This document shows positions 38,052-47,836 of a stretch of DNA of 64,000 nt, one piece after another. The DNA lies in contig NZ_JAJTHI010000010.1 of assembly GCF_021298855.1 (NCBI RefSeq), positions 248,001 to 312,000 on the forward strand, given 5' to 3'. Position numbers and translations under genes: made by a program. Origin of the DNA: Gemmatimonas sp. GTDB lineage: Bacteria; Gemmatimonadota; Gemmatimonadetes; Gemmatimonadales; Gemmatimonadaceae. Below the pieces are notes generated by a model. That model was not told where the DNA came from. It searched no databases and saw nothing but the letters and a program-made list of their open reading frames with translations. Positions within the stretch are counted from its first letter, which is position 1. Each line of letters opens with the position of its first letter.

Positions 38052-38443
38052 CCCCCTCAACGGTCCACCGTCCCCGTGGCGGTTTCACGCTCGTCGAGGT
38101 GCTGGTGGCGATGGCGCTGTTGGCGACGCTCGTCATCGGGCTCTCCATGAGCACCGTGCTGTTCTCGCGTTCCGTGGTGGACAGCAGCGGCCGCGCCCGC
38201 GCGCAGGCAATCGCCGACATGCAGATCAATCGGGCGCTCGTCTGGCCCAGTTACGGAACGCTCACCTCGCTCACGGGCGACGCCTACAACGGCAGCTTCG
38301 ACGGCTACTCGCTCTCCACGTCGGTAAGCGTTGACAGCCTGAGCGGCCGCAATCGCACGGTCGTTACCGTCAACGTGACGTCGTCGGTGCCCGGGCGGTT
38401 GCCCGTGCCCGTGAAGCGGTCCATCACCATCGCCGCCCCATGA
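38048..38443 (+). CDS. minor pilin, PilV type
   Basis: 131 residues. PRGGFTLVEVLVAMALLATL is a textbook class III leader with cleavage before Phe and Glu at +5. The rest is a short beta domain (SLTGDAYNGSFDGYSLSTSV). Its ATG overlaps the previous stop and its stop overlaps the next start (ATGA at both ends). Confidence 0.85.
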   Translation: MTPSTVHRPRGGFTLVEVLVAMALLATLVIGLSMSTVLFSRSVVDSSGRARAQAIADMQINRALVWPSYGTLTSLTGDAYNGSFDGYSLSTSVSVDSLSGRNRTVVTVNVTSSVPGRLPVPVKRSITIAAP

Positions 38444-39639
38444 CCACACCATCTTTACGCCGCCGCCGTGGGTTCACGCTGGCCGAAGTCATGATCGCCC
38501 TGGTGCTGTTCGGGGTGGTCAGCGGTGCCGCCGTCGCCTTCCTGCTGTCCCAGACGCAGGGCTATCGCGCCATTGCGAGCCAGCAGACCGAAGTCCAGAG
38601 CGGGCGCTTCACGCGGGACCTCTTGCGCATGGAGCTGCGCACCGCGGGCACGAACGTGACGGACGTGCAGCCCATCCTGGTGGCGGCGAACGACAGCGTC
38701 ATTGCCTTCAATACCGACCTGCTGACCAACGATCTCGACTCCTCGTCGTTCACGGGCTCCGTATACGTGGACACCTACGCCAGTTCCGCCGACGTCGGTG
38801 CCCTTCCGGTCTCCTCCGCCATCACCATTCCCGGCACCAGCCCCGGGGTGACGTATCCGCTGCAGGACTACACGGCCGTCGAAGGCACGGTCGGACCGGC
38901 GGAGTTGGTGATCTTCCGGTTCGTGCGCGATACCACCTCGACGAACGCGAGCGACGTGATGATCACCCGCCAGGTGAACAATCGCCCGCCGGAGATCATC
39001 GCCACCGGGCTCCGGCGAGCGGGGACGACCCCGTTCCTGCGCTACTGGTACGATCCGAACCGGTACTTCAGCACCACCGTGGGGCTCGACACCGTACCCC
39101 GGGCCTGGCTGCCGCTGGCCAAGACGGTAGCGGAGCGGGGCGTGGCTCCCGATACGGGGGTGGCCGTCACGGCACGCATCGATCAGGTGCGCGCGGTGGA
39201 GGTGAATTATCGGCTCGGGCGCGGGGACGGCGAGGGTTCGCAAACCGAGCCGGTGCGCTACCTGGTCGCCATGCCCAATACGGCGGCCCCGCGTCAGTCA
39301 CGCGCCTGTGGCCGCCCCCCAATCGCCCCCGCCAGCATCACGGCCACCTGGAACGCAGACAGCAGTGCCGTGTTCCTCTCGTGGCCGCACGCGACAGATG
39401 ACGGCGGCGGTGAGTCGGACGCGGTGCGCTATGTCCTGTGGCGACAGATCGTGGGGGCGGGCAGCTGGGGGGAATCGCTCGCCGGCATCAGCACGGTCGC
39501 CGGCAGCACCACATACAGCTACCGGGACGGCGGCGTGGAAGAGGGGCTGGGACGCTCCTACCGGTACGCGCTGGCCGTGCAGGACTGCACGCCGAACGTG
39601 TCTTCCTTGACCACATCTGCCACGGTGGTGGTACCATGA
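38440..39639 (+). CDS. minor pilin, PilW type
   Basis: 399 residues, starting with the leader RRRRGFTLAEVMIALVLFGV and a stalk helix. QTEVQSGRFTRDLLRMELRT matches PilW-like proteins. The long C-terminal part includes a region resembling a fibronectin type III fold (about 290-399, ITATWNADSSAVFLSWPHA), which could present an adhesive surface at the pilus tip. Both ends overlap neighbouring genes by ATGA. Confidence 0.85.
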   Translation: MTTPSLRRRRGFTLAEVMIALVLFGVVSGAAVAFLLSQTQGYRAIASQQTEVQSGRFTRDLLRMELRTAGTNVTDVQPILVAANDSVIAFNTDLLTNDLDSSSFTGSVYVDTYASSADVGALPVSSAITIPGTSPGVTYPLQDYTAVEGTVGPAELVIFRFVRDTTSTNASDVMITRQVNNRPPEIIATGLRRAGTTPFLRYWYDPNRYFSTTVGLDTVPRAWLPLAKTVAERGVAPDTGVAVTARIDQVRAVEVNYRLGRGDGEGSQTEPVRYLVAMPNTAAPRQSRACGRPPIAPASITATWNADSSAVFLSWPHATDDGGGESDAVRYVLWRQIVGAGSWGESLAGISTVAGSTTYSYRDGGVEEGLGRSYRYALAVQDCTPNVSSLTTSATVVVP

Positions 39640-41573
39640 CGCTGTTTCCTCGGTCACCCCGTCGACGCCGGGCCGCCGCGTCGACCCGATCCCGTCGCGG
39701 CTATGCGCTGCTGTTGGTGCTGCTGGTGACGGTCGTCGCCGTCACGCTGGCCCTCGCCTCGGCCACCCAGGCCACCACCGGGCGCATCATCCAGAACGGA
39801 TCGGAACGCACCTCCAGACTGGATGACGTGGCCCTGACTGGGCTGGAGTTGACGCGCGACCGCCTCAACGCCCGCCAGGACAGCGTTCCCGCGGAAGGCT
39901 TCAGCGCCATCGAGGCGGAACTGGAGATCACGGGCATGCCCGGCGTGAAGCGCAGCACGTGGGTCTCGCGCCTGGGCAACACCGACAGCCTCGCGAGCGC
40001 CGGGGAATACGGCGTCCAGGCCGAGATCGTCACGCGCGTCTCGGATGGCTTCGGGAACGTCGCCATCCGTCGCGCGGAGGTGTTTCAGGAGTCGTTCGCC
40101 CGCTACGCCAGCTTTTCCAACGTGGGCCGAGGCGCCAATGGGGCGACCCTCTGGTGGGCGCTGGGCGCCCAGGCGCAGGGGCCGGTGCACTCGAACGACA
40201 CGATCTGGGTGTGGAATGCCGCGCCATGGCCGCAGGCGGTGTTCCACGATCAGGTCACGACCGCGCGGATCATCCGCAATCGGGCCTCCGCGGAGTATCG
40301 CGGCGATCCGCCACGCGAGCGGGTGGCCATCATTCCGCTGCCGACCACGGCCGAGCTGGATCGGGTGAAGTCGATCGCCAATCGGGCCGGGTACGTGTTC
40401 ACTCCAACCCTCACGGTGGGCGACAGCGCGAACGCCACGATGCGCATCGAGTTCGTGGCCATCGATGTCAATGGCGACGGCAACACGACGGGCGCCGACG
40501 AAGGCTATTTCCGCGTGTATCAGCAGACGAGCACGGCGCCGTACGGGGCCGGCTACACCATGGGCGCGGTGCCGGTGCCTCCGGTCGAGCCCTTGCTGAT
40601 TCCCGGCGGGGCCACGGCGGTCGTGGACAGCCTGCTGTTCTCACCGAACTGCGGCGTGGTCACCACGGTTGGGGCGCTGCAGGCCGTCCCCCAGACCTTC
40701 CGCGCGATTCCGGCGGTCTTGACCGGCGCCAACTATCGCGCGCGCATGATCAACAAGCAGACCGCCTACGACAACGTCAACGCGCGGTGCTTCCTGGGGG
40801 GCGACGACCGGCTCTCCCCCACCGGCGAGTTCCAGCCGACCGACTCGGTGGGCGGCTGGATGCTGCGGACGGCGGGGACGGTGCCCGCCGCCGTCGCGGC
40901 GCGCCCCGATGGCGCGTATCTCTGGCCGCTGAGCCCCGCACTCAACCCCGATTTCCGTGGTATGATCTTCGCCGAGGGGCGCGTGGCGGTGAGCGGGGTC
41001 GTGCGCGGACGGGTGACGGTCTCGGCACGGACGAACATCATCATTGCGCACGATCTGGTGCAGGCCACCAGCCCGGCCACGGCCAGCGGGAACTGCCGGG
41101 CGGATGACGACATCGTGGGGCTGTTCGCGGGGCAGTACATCCTGTACGCGGACAACTCCCTGCAGGCTCCCCAGCGGCGCCGGGACAACAGCAACACCGG
41201 CGCGGCCTGGCTGGCCCGCAAGGACTTCGATCACTCCCCGCGCCGCCCCGACATGGCGGTACACGCCGCCATGATGGCGCTGCACACGTACGGGGCGGAG
41301 CGTCCGAACCCGCCCGCCGGCCTGCCGGCGGCGCAGTACGTGAATCGCGGCACGGTGCGGGTGATCGGCGGGCTGATCTCGAACTTCATTGGCCAGACCG
41401 GGACCATGAGCGGGGCGAATCTGCACGGGGTGAACGAGGACCTGTCTTTCAACCGGTGCGCACTCCCGTTCCCGCCCCCGTACTTCCCGACCACGGGACG
41501 GTGGTCGCGCAGCCAGATCTTCGAGGTCAACCCCGTGGGCTTCACCCCGTCCGGCTGGTTCTCGGGACGCTAG
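39636..41573 (+). CDS. large PilX-type minor pilin/pilus-tip protein
   Basis: 645 residues. After a basic start, RRGYALLLVLLVTVVAVTLA is a PilX-like N-terminal helix in which the usual Glu+5 is absent, as in non-canonical PilX/GspK types. The region from about 160 resembles DUF4900-type surface domains. Residues 277-292 (DVNGDGNTTGADEGYF) are a dockerin-like calcium loop with Asp/Asn at alternate positions. It ends the operon without its own downstream pilin gene. Confidence 0.78.
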   Translation: MTLFPRSPRRRRAAASTRSRRGYALLLVLLVTVVAVTLALASATQATTGRIIQNGSERTSRLDDVALTGLELTRDRLNARQDSVPAEGFSAIEAELEITGMPGVKRSTWVSRLGNTDSLASAGEYGVQAEIVTRVSDGFGNVAIRRAEVFQESFARYASFSNVGRGANGATLWWALGAQAQGPVHSNDTIWVWNAAPWPQAVFHDQVTTARIIRNRASAEYRGDPPRERVAIIPLPTTAELDRVKSIANRAGYVFTPTLTVGDSANATMRIEFVAIDVNGDGNTTGADEGYFRVYQQTSTAPYGAGYTMGAVPVPPVEPLLIPGGATAVVDSLLFSPNCGVVTTVGALQAVPQTFRAIPAVLTGANYRARMINKQTAYDNVNARCFLGGDDRLSPTGEFQPTDSVGGWMLRTAGTVPAAVAARPDGAYLWPLSPALNPDFRGMIFAEGRVAVSGVVRGRVTVSARTNIIIAHDLVQATSPATASGNCRADDDIVGLFAGQYILYADNSLQAPQRRRDNSNTGAAWLARKDFDHSPRRPDMAVHAAMMALHTYGAERPNPPAGLPAAQYVNRGTVRVIGGLISNFIGQTGTMSGANLHGVNEDLSFNRCALPFPPPYFPTTGRWSRSQIFEVNPVGFTPSGWFSGR

Positions 41574-41591
41574 CGGATCGGTGCCGACGCG

Positions 41592-42653
41592 TCAGTCGGT
41601 GAAGGCCAGTTCGAAGCTGCGCCGGCGTACGCGGGCCACGAGCCAGCGTACGCCGGCGTTGCTCATGACCAGCATGCTGCCGGTCATGAGCAGGCTCTTC
41701 ACCTCGCGACGCGTGATCTTCACGCTCCCGCCGGGCTGCAGCATGGCGTTGCTCTGCACGAGATCCCGCAGGGTGGCATAGGCCAGCAGCAGCGGCAGAA
41801 TGCAGAAGAGCCGAATGCGCACGGCGCGACGGGGAATATCGAGCAGGTAGACCAACGCCTCCTCGAGGTCGTGCCACGCGAGCCGGATGAGCTGGGTGAG
41901 CGCCTCGCGGTTGCTGGCGATGAGTTCCGGCGCGAGAATGCGGCTCTGGGTGCTGCCGTGTGCCCGCAGCAGCTCCTCGGGGACATACACCGAGTTTTCC
42001 TTTTCCGCGTCCACGGCGACATCCTTGAGGATGTTCACCGTCTGCAGCGCCTCGGCAAAGGCGCGACAGCGCTCCCGCAAAATGGCGTAACGCCGCGCGC
42101 CGATGCTGGACGAATGCTCATGCCAGAGATCGGTGAGCATGTACCCCACGGTGCCGGCGACGTAGTAGCAGTATTCCTTGTACTCGTCGATGGTCTGGAT
42201 GCGGATGCCGTCGGGATAGAGCAGCACGAACTTCCGCATGCCGACCGCCATCTCGGCCACCCATTTGCGCACCAGGTGCTGCGTGTTGGGCGGCAGCTGC
42301 GCGAAATGCGCGAAGACCAGCGGGGTGTTCTTCGTGAGGGTCAGGTGGGCCAGATCGCCGGTGAGCCCCTGCACCCCGGCCGTGAAACGCGCCAGCGCGG
42401 CAGGGCTGTCGAAGGCGGCGAGGAAGTCGTCGAAGAGCGCCGCCTTGACCTGCGGGTCAATGCCGGGTGCGTCTTCGACGGTGTCGGCAATGCGGCAGAG
42501 CAGATAGGCATCGAGTACGGCCTGTCCCAGATCCCCGGGCAGCGCCTTGATGCCGAGGGCGAAGGTGCGCGACACCGCGGGCAGTATGGCCGCGCAGAAG
42601 CGCGCCGCGTCGCGCCGCGCGAGCGCCTCGGAAACCGGAGCGGGGAGGGACAT
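41592..42653 (-). CDS. squalene synthase-type farnesyl-diphosphate farnesyltransferase
   Basis: 353 residues. Two Asp-rich prenyl-diphosphate motifs, D57-T-V-E-D61 and NILKDVAVD (about 211-219), plus CYYVAGTVGYMLTDLW, place it in the squalene/phytoene synthase family, closer to the eukaryote-type squalene synthases than to CrtB. It would condense two farnesyl diphosphates head-to-head for hopanoids or C30 carotenoids. A hydrophobic C-terminal segment (LLLAYATLRDL onward) may tether it to the membrane. Divergent from the FAD-oxidase gene. Confidence 0.85.
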   Translation of the reverse strand: MSLPAPVSEALARRDAARFCAAILPAVSRTFALGIKALPGDLGQAVLDAYLLCRIADTVEDAPGIDPQVKAALFDDFLAAFDSPAALARFTAGVQGLTGDLAHLTLTKNTPLVFAHFAQLPPNTQHLVRKWVAEMAVGMRKFVLLYPDGIRIQTIDEYKEYCYYVAGTVGYMLTDLWHEHSSSIGARRYAILRERCRAFAEALQTVNILKDVAVDAEKENSVYVPEELLRAHGSTQSRILAPELIASNREALTQLIRLAWHDLEEALVYLLDIPRRAVRIRLFCILPLLLAYATLRDLVQSNAMLQPGGSVKITRREVKSLLMTGSMLVMSNAGVRWLVARVRRRSFELAFTD

Positions 42654-42679
42654 ATTCCCTCAAAGATACGAGTCCGGAC

Positions 42680-44389
42680 GTGCCGAGTCACGGTCGTTCC
42701 GGCCCCTTTCCTGCTCGCTGCCCTGTGCCCGCTGATCTGAGCCACCTCACTGCTGCCGATGCGCCGTCCGGATTTCGCGGGCCGTTCCGCACGGACTTGC
42801 TGGCGCGGGCGCTCTACGCCGAGGGGGCCGGCATTGCGCGCTGCCTGCCGGCGGCGGTGGCGGTGCCGGCCGATGTCGACGACGTGGGCGGGCTGGTCGC
42901 GTGGGCCAAGCGCACGGGAACGGCGCTCATTCCGCGCGGCTCCGGGAGTGGCATGGCCGCCGGCGCGGTGGGGCCGGGCGTGGTGGTGGACCTGTCGCGT
43001 CTCGACCGGCTCGGGCCTGTCGATACGGAGTTGGAACGCCTGCGCGCCGGCACCGGGGCCTTGCGCGGCGGGATCGATCGGGCGGCGCGGGCACAGCGCC
43101 TTCGCTTTCCGGTGGACCCGTCGAGCGGTGCCTTCTGTACGATTGGGGGCATGCTGGCCACCAACGCGGCCGGTGCCCGCACACTGCGCTTTGGTGCCAC
43201 CCGTCCGTGGATCGTGGGCGTCCGGTGTGTGTTCGACGATGGCTCGGACGCGTGGGTGCACCGGGATCGGTTGCTGCCGCTGCATGTGCCCGCGGTACAG
43301 CGGCTCGTGCGCGCGCTCGATGAAATCGGTCGCCGCGTTCCGGCCGAACTGCTGGTGCACGCCGGCGTGCGGAAGGAGTCGTCGGGGTACGGTGTCGCGG
43401 CGGCGCTGGCCCCCGGCGGGCATCTCGTGGACCTGCTCGTGGGGAGCGAGGGCACGCTGGCCTTCTTCACGGAAGTGGAGGTCGCGCTGCTGCCGGTTGC
43501 GACGAGCACGGCCACGGTGCTGGCCACCTTCGGGTCGCTCGAAGCGGCGACGGAGTGTGCCGGGCAGGCCGCCGCCTTGGGGGCGACCGCCTGCGAGCTG
43601 CTGGATCGCACCTTTCTGTCGGTGGCGGCGCGCGGCGGTGCGACCGGGGTGCCAACCAACGCCGAGGCGGTCCTGATTGCCGAAGTCGAGGGTGACACGA
43701 CCGACGCGTGCCGGGGCTACTTGTCTGGAGTCATGCAATCATGGCGCTCAAGTGGCGCCATGGAGCTTCATGCAGGACTGGATCCCGAGGCGGAGCATCG
43801 GCTGTGGGCGCTGCGTCATGCCGCCAGCCCGATCCTCTCGCAACTGGCCCCGCAGCTGCGCAGCATGCAGTTCATTGAGGACAGCTGTGTGCCCCCGTCG
43901 CACTTTCCGGCCTATGTACGCGGCGTGCGCGACCTGCTGGATCGGGCCGGGGTAATGGGGGTGATCTTTGGCCACGCCGGCGATGCCCACGCCCATGTGA
44001 ACCCGCTGGTGGACACGACCCGTCCCGGCTGGCGGGAGACGGTCGAGTCCGTTCTGCTGGACGTGTGCAATCTGACGGCGCGACTGGGCGGGACGCTGGC
44101 CGGGGAGCACGGCGACGGCCGCCTGCGGGCGCCGTTGCTGGATCGGGTGTGGGGGCTGGAGGCGCGGGCCGCGTTCGCCCACGTGAAGGAGGCAGCGGAC
44201 CCGAGTGGTATTCTGAACCCTGGGTGCAAGGTGGCCACCCCGGGGGCCGTCCCCTTCGAGGTGCTGCGCCACGACCCGGCCGCGCCTGCCCTGCCCGCCG
44301 AAGCGGCGGCGGTGCTGGCCGACATCGAGCGTACGCGGGACTGGAGCCGGTTTCGCCTGGAGGCGGCGCTCGGGGCGACGACCAGTTAG
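42680..44389 (+). CDS. FAD-linked oxidase, glycolate/D-lactate dehydrogenase (GlcD) type
   Basis: About 554-569 residues. PCMH-type FAD domain with ALIPRGSGSGMAAGAVGPGV and TIGGMLATNAAGARTLRFG, and a C-terminal FAD-oxidase domain with GHAGDAHAHVNPLV and LAGEHGDGRLRAP, including the catalytic-site His pair. It oxidises a 2-hydroxy acid. Two GTG starts are possible, 42680 and 42725; the latter leaves more room for divergent promoters. The stop overlaps that of the convergent marR gene. Confidence 0.87.
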   Translation: MPSHGRSGPFPARCPVPADLSHLTAADAPSGFRGPFRTDLLARALYAEGAGIARCLPAAVAVPADVDDVGGLVAWAKRTGTALIPRGSGSGMAAGAVGPGVVVDLSRLDRLGPVDTELERLRAGTGALRGGIDRAARAQRLRFPVDPSSGAFCTIGGMLATNAAGARTLRFGATRPWIVGVRCVFDDGSDAWVHRDRLLPLHVPAVQRLVRALDEIGRRVPAELLVHAGVRKESSGYGVAAALAPGGHLVDLLVGSEGTLAFFTEVEVALLPVATSTATVLATFGSLEAATECAGQAAALGATACELLDRTFLSVAARGGATGVPTNAEAVLIAEVEGDTTDACRGYLSGVMQSWRSSGAMELHAGLDPEAEHRLWALRHAASPILSQLAPQLRSMQFIEDSCVPPSHFPAYVRGVRDLLDRAGVMGVIFGHAGDAHAHVNPLVDTTRPGWRETVESVLLDVCNLTARLGGTLAGEHGDGRLRAPLLDRVWGLEARAAFAHVKEAADPSGILNPGCKVATPGAVPFEVLRHDPAAPALPAEAAAVLADIERTRDWSRFRLEAALGATTS

Positions 44390-44874
44390 CCGTTCCCGGT
44401 CCGTACCGAGGCCAGCAGTTCGATGAAGGTGGCGAGCTGCTCCGGGGCGAGGACCGACATGACCTCGGTATCGGCGGCGTCCATGGCCGGGTCGAGCTCT
44501 GCCAGCAGCGCCTCGCCGTGCGGGGTAATGCGACAGAGCACCTGCCGCCGGTCGGGGCGGCTGCGGTCTCGGCTCACCAGATCGGCCTGCTCCAGTTTGT
44601 CCAGCAGGCGGGTCACCGTGGAGCCTTCGTCGATCATGCGATCACGAATGGCCAGCGTGGGCAACCCCTCGCTCCCCGCCCCCCGCAGGATGCGAAGCAC
44701 GTTGTACTGGGCCAGGCTGAGGCCGCGCGGCTCCACCAGGCGCGCGTAGCGCCGCGACACCACCGACGCCGTGCGCAGCAGGGCGATGGTAGCTTCCTGG
44801 GTCCGGGAGCGGAAGGGGCGGGTCTGCTGGATCTCCTGCTGGACGGAGCGGGAGCTGGGGCGATCCGAAGGCAT
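44386..44874 (-). CDS. MarR-family transcriptional regulator
   Basis: 162 residues. The winged helix-turn-helix reads LAQYNVLRILRGAG, LAIRDRMIDEGSTVTRLLDK, then the wing with D-x-R (SRDRSRPDRRQVLCRIT). It probably represses its own or a neighbouring gene in response to a small phenolic ligand; the target is unknown. Convergent with the FAD oxidase and divergent from thyX. Confidence 0.92.
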   Translation of the reverse strand: MPSDRPSSRSVQQEIQQTRPFRSRTQEATIALLRTASVVSRRYARLVEPRGLSLAQYNVLRILRGAGSEGLPTLAIRDRMIDEGSTVTRLLDKLEQADLVSRDRSRPDRRQVLCRITPHGEALLAELDPAMDAADTEVMSVLAPEQLATFIELLASVRTGNG

Positions 44875-44956
44875 GCGGTTAAACTACGTCCGGGTGGCGT
44901 TGCCGGAACGGGCGCGCCCGGCCTCGTTTGCCGACCTCCATTCGTTTTCCCTGCCG

Positions 44957-45724
44957 ATGCCGCTCTCCGACCGTGCCATTCTCCGCGAGCCCACCGTTAC
45001 CGTGCTCGCGCGTCCCCAGTTCAGCGAACCGGGGCATCTGCCCGTGCAATGGATCGGCGAAGCCACCGACGGGGAACGGCTGGCGGAGTACGCCGGGCGC
45101 CTGTGCTACATGAGCCAGCGCAATCCGGCCGGCCGTGACACGCGCGAGTATCTGGAGAACATCAAGAAGCAGGGGCACGGCAGCGTGCTGGAGCACGCGA
45201 ACTATTCGCTCCTTCTGGAGGGGATCAGCCGCTCGCTCACCCATGAGCTGGTGCGTCACCGGGCCGGGTTTGCCTATTCGCAGCTGTCGCAGCGGTACGT
45301 GGACGAAAGCGACGCGCAATTCGTGATGCCGCCGGCCATCATCGGCGATGTGCCGCTCGAGGACGCCTGGACGGCGCAGGTCGGCGCGGCGCTGGACAGC
45401 TACGTGGGGCTCGTGGAGCAGTTGATGTCGCGGTACGCGTGGGTCGACGACAAGGTGCATCGCCGCAAGATGGCGCGCGAAGCCGCGCGCGGCGTGCTGC
45501 CCAACAGCACCGAAACCAAGATCGTGGTCACGGGCAATGCGCGCGCCTGGCGTACGATGCTGGAGCTGCGCTCGAGTGAGGCGGCGGAGCTCGAGATTCG
45601 TCGCCTGGCGGTGCTGGCCCTGCGGGTGCTGCAGCAGGAGGCGCCGGCGTTCTTCAGCGACTTCGAGATCTACCTGGCGAGCGATCGTCGCGAGGCCGCC
45701 CGCATCACCTACCACAAGGTGTAA
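44957..45724 (+). CDS. thyX: flavin-dependent thymidylate synthase
   Basis: 255 residues. The ThyX signature RHRAGFAYSQLSQRY (R100-H-R...S108) and SVLEHANYS are present, as is the C-terminal EIRRLAVLALRVLQ helix. It makes dTMP from dUMP using FAD and methylene-tetrahydrofolate, needing no dihydrofolate reductase step. The start at 44957 is selected because upstream in-frame residues overlap marR antisense. Confidence 0.95.
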   Translation: MPLSDRAILREPTVTVLARPQFSEPGHLPVQWIGEATDGERLAEYAGRLCYMSQRNPAGRDTREYLENIKKQGHGSVLEHANYSLLLEGISRSLTHELVRHRAGFAYSQLSQRYVDESDAQFVMPPAIIGDVPLEDAWTAQVGAALDSYVGLVEQLMSRYAWVDDKVHRRKMAREAARGVLPNSTETKIVVTGNARAWRTMLELRSSEAAELEIRRLAVLALRVLQQEAPAFFSDFEIYLASDRREAARITYHKV

Positions 45725-45739
45725 CCAACAGGCCTGGCA

Positions 45740-47836
45740 TCAGGCCTCGGTCTTTGCCGCCTCGCGCGCATGTTCGTCGATCAGGCGCTGCGCCGCCTCG
45801 TGCGGAACCTGTTCGTAGCCGCTGAAGCGCCGGGTGAGCGTGCCGTAGCCGTGCGTCAGCGAGAACAGCTGGGTGGCATACAGATGCAGCTCCGACTGCG
45901 GGACGACCGCCTGAATGACCGTGCGCTCGCCAAGGCCATCGGTGCCCAGAATGCTGCCGCGCCGCCCGGAGAGGTCACCCATCACGTCACCGAGGTAGGC
46001 ATCGGGGACGGTCACCTCCAGCAGATCCAGCGGTTCGAGCAGGACCGGCCGGCAGCGGCTGGCGACGTGCTTGAAGGCCAGCATGCCGGCCAGCTTGAAC
46101 GACATCTCGTTCGAGTCCACCGAGTGGGTGGACCCGTCGTACACCTGGACCCGGAAGTCGACGAGGGGGAAGCCGGCGAGCACACCACGCGCCGACGCCT
46201 CCTGAATGCCGCGATCCACAGCCGGGATGTACTTCGAGGGAATGACGCCCCCCACGATCCCGTCCTCGAACAGGTAGCCCTCGCCACGTGGCATGGGGGC
46301 CATGCGGATCCAGCAGTCCCCGAACTGGCCGCGCCCGCCGCTCTGCTTCTTGTGTCGTCCCTGCCCCTCGGCCCTGGCCGTGATGGTTTCGCGAAACGCG
46401 ATGCGGGGTCGTGACAGCTCGGCGCTCACGCCGAACTTCCGCTTCAGGACGGCCATGGCCACATCGAGGTGACGCTCTCCCATGCCGCCCACGATGGTTT
46501 CGTGCGTCTCCGGATTGTAGTGCACGGTGACCGTGGGGTCTTCGTCGTGCAGCCGGTGGAGCCCCTGCTGCAGCTTGTCCTCCTCCCCGCGCGCCGACGC
46601 CTTCACCGCGAAGTGCACCACCGCTTCCGGATACTGAATGGCGGGCAGCCGGATGGGATGCGCGCGGGTGGACAACGTGTCATTGGTGTGCGTGTTGCGC
46701 AGCTTGGCAACGCACCCGATGTCGCCGGCGTGCAGCGTCTGCACCTCGAGGCGCTCCTTCCCCAGCGGCACGGAGAGATGCCCGAGCTTCTCGACACCGT
46801 CTCGCGTGGCATTGAAGACCTCCTGTCCGTTGACGACACGGCCGGAGAGGACGCGGAAATAGCTCACATCGCCCACGTGCGGCTCGGCCAGCGTCTTGAA
46901 GACGTGCGCCGCGAAGGGGCCGTCGTCCGTGGCGTGCAGCGGGATGGTGTGTTGCCCCTCGGCGCCCGTGAGCGCGTGGATCTCCTCCATCTCGTAGGCG
47001 TTGGGCATGAGCTGCACGAGCTCGGTGAGCAGGGCGCGCACCCCGATCATGTTCTCGCTCGATACGCAGAAGAGCGGGAAGAGATCGAGGCGGGCCATGG
47101 CGTCCTTCATGCCGTGAATGGCGTCGTCCCGATCGATGTCGAGACCGTCGAGGTAGCGTTCGAGCAGGGTGTCATTGGTGGCACTGATGGCCTCGATGAG
47201 CTCCTGCCGGTACCGCGTGAACGCCTCCTGACAGTGGGCGGGGATATCCGTCTCGATGTACTCCCCCTTCACGCCGCTCGTGTACATGTAGGCGCGCTGC
47301 GTGAACAGGTTGATGACCCCGGTGAAGGTGCCCCCCTCGCCGCAGGGGATCTCGACCGGAATGACCTTGCTGGTGAGGCGCTGCGTGATCTGCCGGTAGA
47401 TGCGATCGAAGTCGGCATGCTCCTTGTCCATCATGCTGACCACGAACAGGACGGGATCGCGTCTGGCGACGGCCGCGCGGAACATGCGCTCGGTCCCCAC
47501 TTCGACGCCGCTCGCCGCGCCAATCACGCACAGGGCGCCGTCGGCGGCCGTCAATCCGGCCACCGCATCGCCCTGGAAGTCGAGCGAGCCCGGCGTGTCA
47601 ATGAAATTGATCTTGGTCTCCTGCCATTCCGCGAACGCGCACCCGAGACTGATGCTGTAGCCCCGTTCGATTTCCTCGGGCAGGTGGTCGGTGAGTGCCG
47701 TGCCCTCCTTCACCGTGCCGTGGCGTTTTCCGGTGCCGGCGGCGAAACAGAGGGCATCCACGAGGCTCGTCTTGCCGCTGCCGCTGTGACCGACTACGGC
47801 GATGTTTCTGATGCCGGCGCTGTCGTAATCGCGCAT
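45740..47836 (-). CDS. elongation factor G-like GTPase (EF-G2 type)
   Basis: 698 residues with full EF-G domain order: G domain, domains II-V. G1 is GHSGSGKT (16-23), G3 is DTPGSLDF, but G4, normally N-K-x-D, is S-M-M-D in VVSMMDKEHADF, and the G2 Thr region reads RGYSISLG. Domain IV and V are present (KKQSGGRGQFGDCWIRM, GDVMGDLSGRRGSILG). This matches the EF-G2/EF-G-like paralogue group rather than the main translocase FusA. A GGGAGG ribosome site precedes the start at 47836. Confidence 0.88.
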   Translation of the reverse strand: MRDYDSAGIRNIAVVGHSGSGKTSLVDALCFAAGTGKRHGTVKEGTALTDHLPEEIERGYSISLGCAFAEWQETKINFIDTPGSLDFQGDAVAGLTAADGALCVIGAASGVEVGTERMFRAAVARRDPVLFVVSMMDKEHADFDRIYRQITQRLTSKVIPVEIPCGEGGTFTGVINLFTQRAYMYTSGVKGEYIETDIPAHCQEAFTRYRQELIEAISATNDTLLERYLDGLDIDRDDAIHGMKDAMARLDLFPLFCVSSENMIGVRALLTELVQLMPNAYEMEEIHALTGAEGQHTIPLHATDDGPFAAHVFKTLAEPHVGDVSYFRVLSGRVVNGQEVFNATRDGVEKLGHLSVPLGKERLEVQTLHAGDIGCVAKLRNTHTNDTLSTRAHPIRLPAIQYPEAVVHFAVKASARGEEDKLQQGLHRLHDEDPTVTVHYNPETHETIVGGMGERHLDVAMAVLKRKFGVSAELSRPRIAFRETITARAEGQGRHKKQSGGRGQFGDCWIRMAPMPRGEGYLFEDGIVGGVIPSKYIPAVDRGIQEASARGVLAGFPLVDFRVQVYDGSTHSVDSNEMSFKLAGMLAFKHVASRCRPVLLEPLDLLEVTVPDAYLGDVMGDLSGRRGSILGTDGLGERTVIQAVVPQSELHLYATQLFSLTHGYGTLTRRFSGYEQVPHEAAQRLIDEHAREAAKTEA

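Noticed and set aside
40464..40511. A true dockerin module (cellulosome type).
   Set aside because: Only one loop-like segment is present; a dockerin needs two loops with helices, and the context is a pilin.
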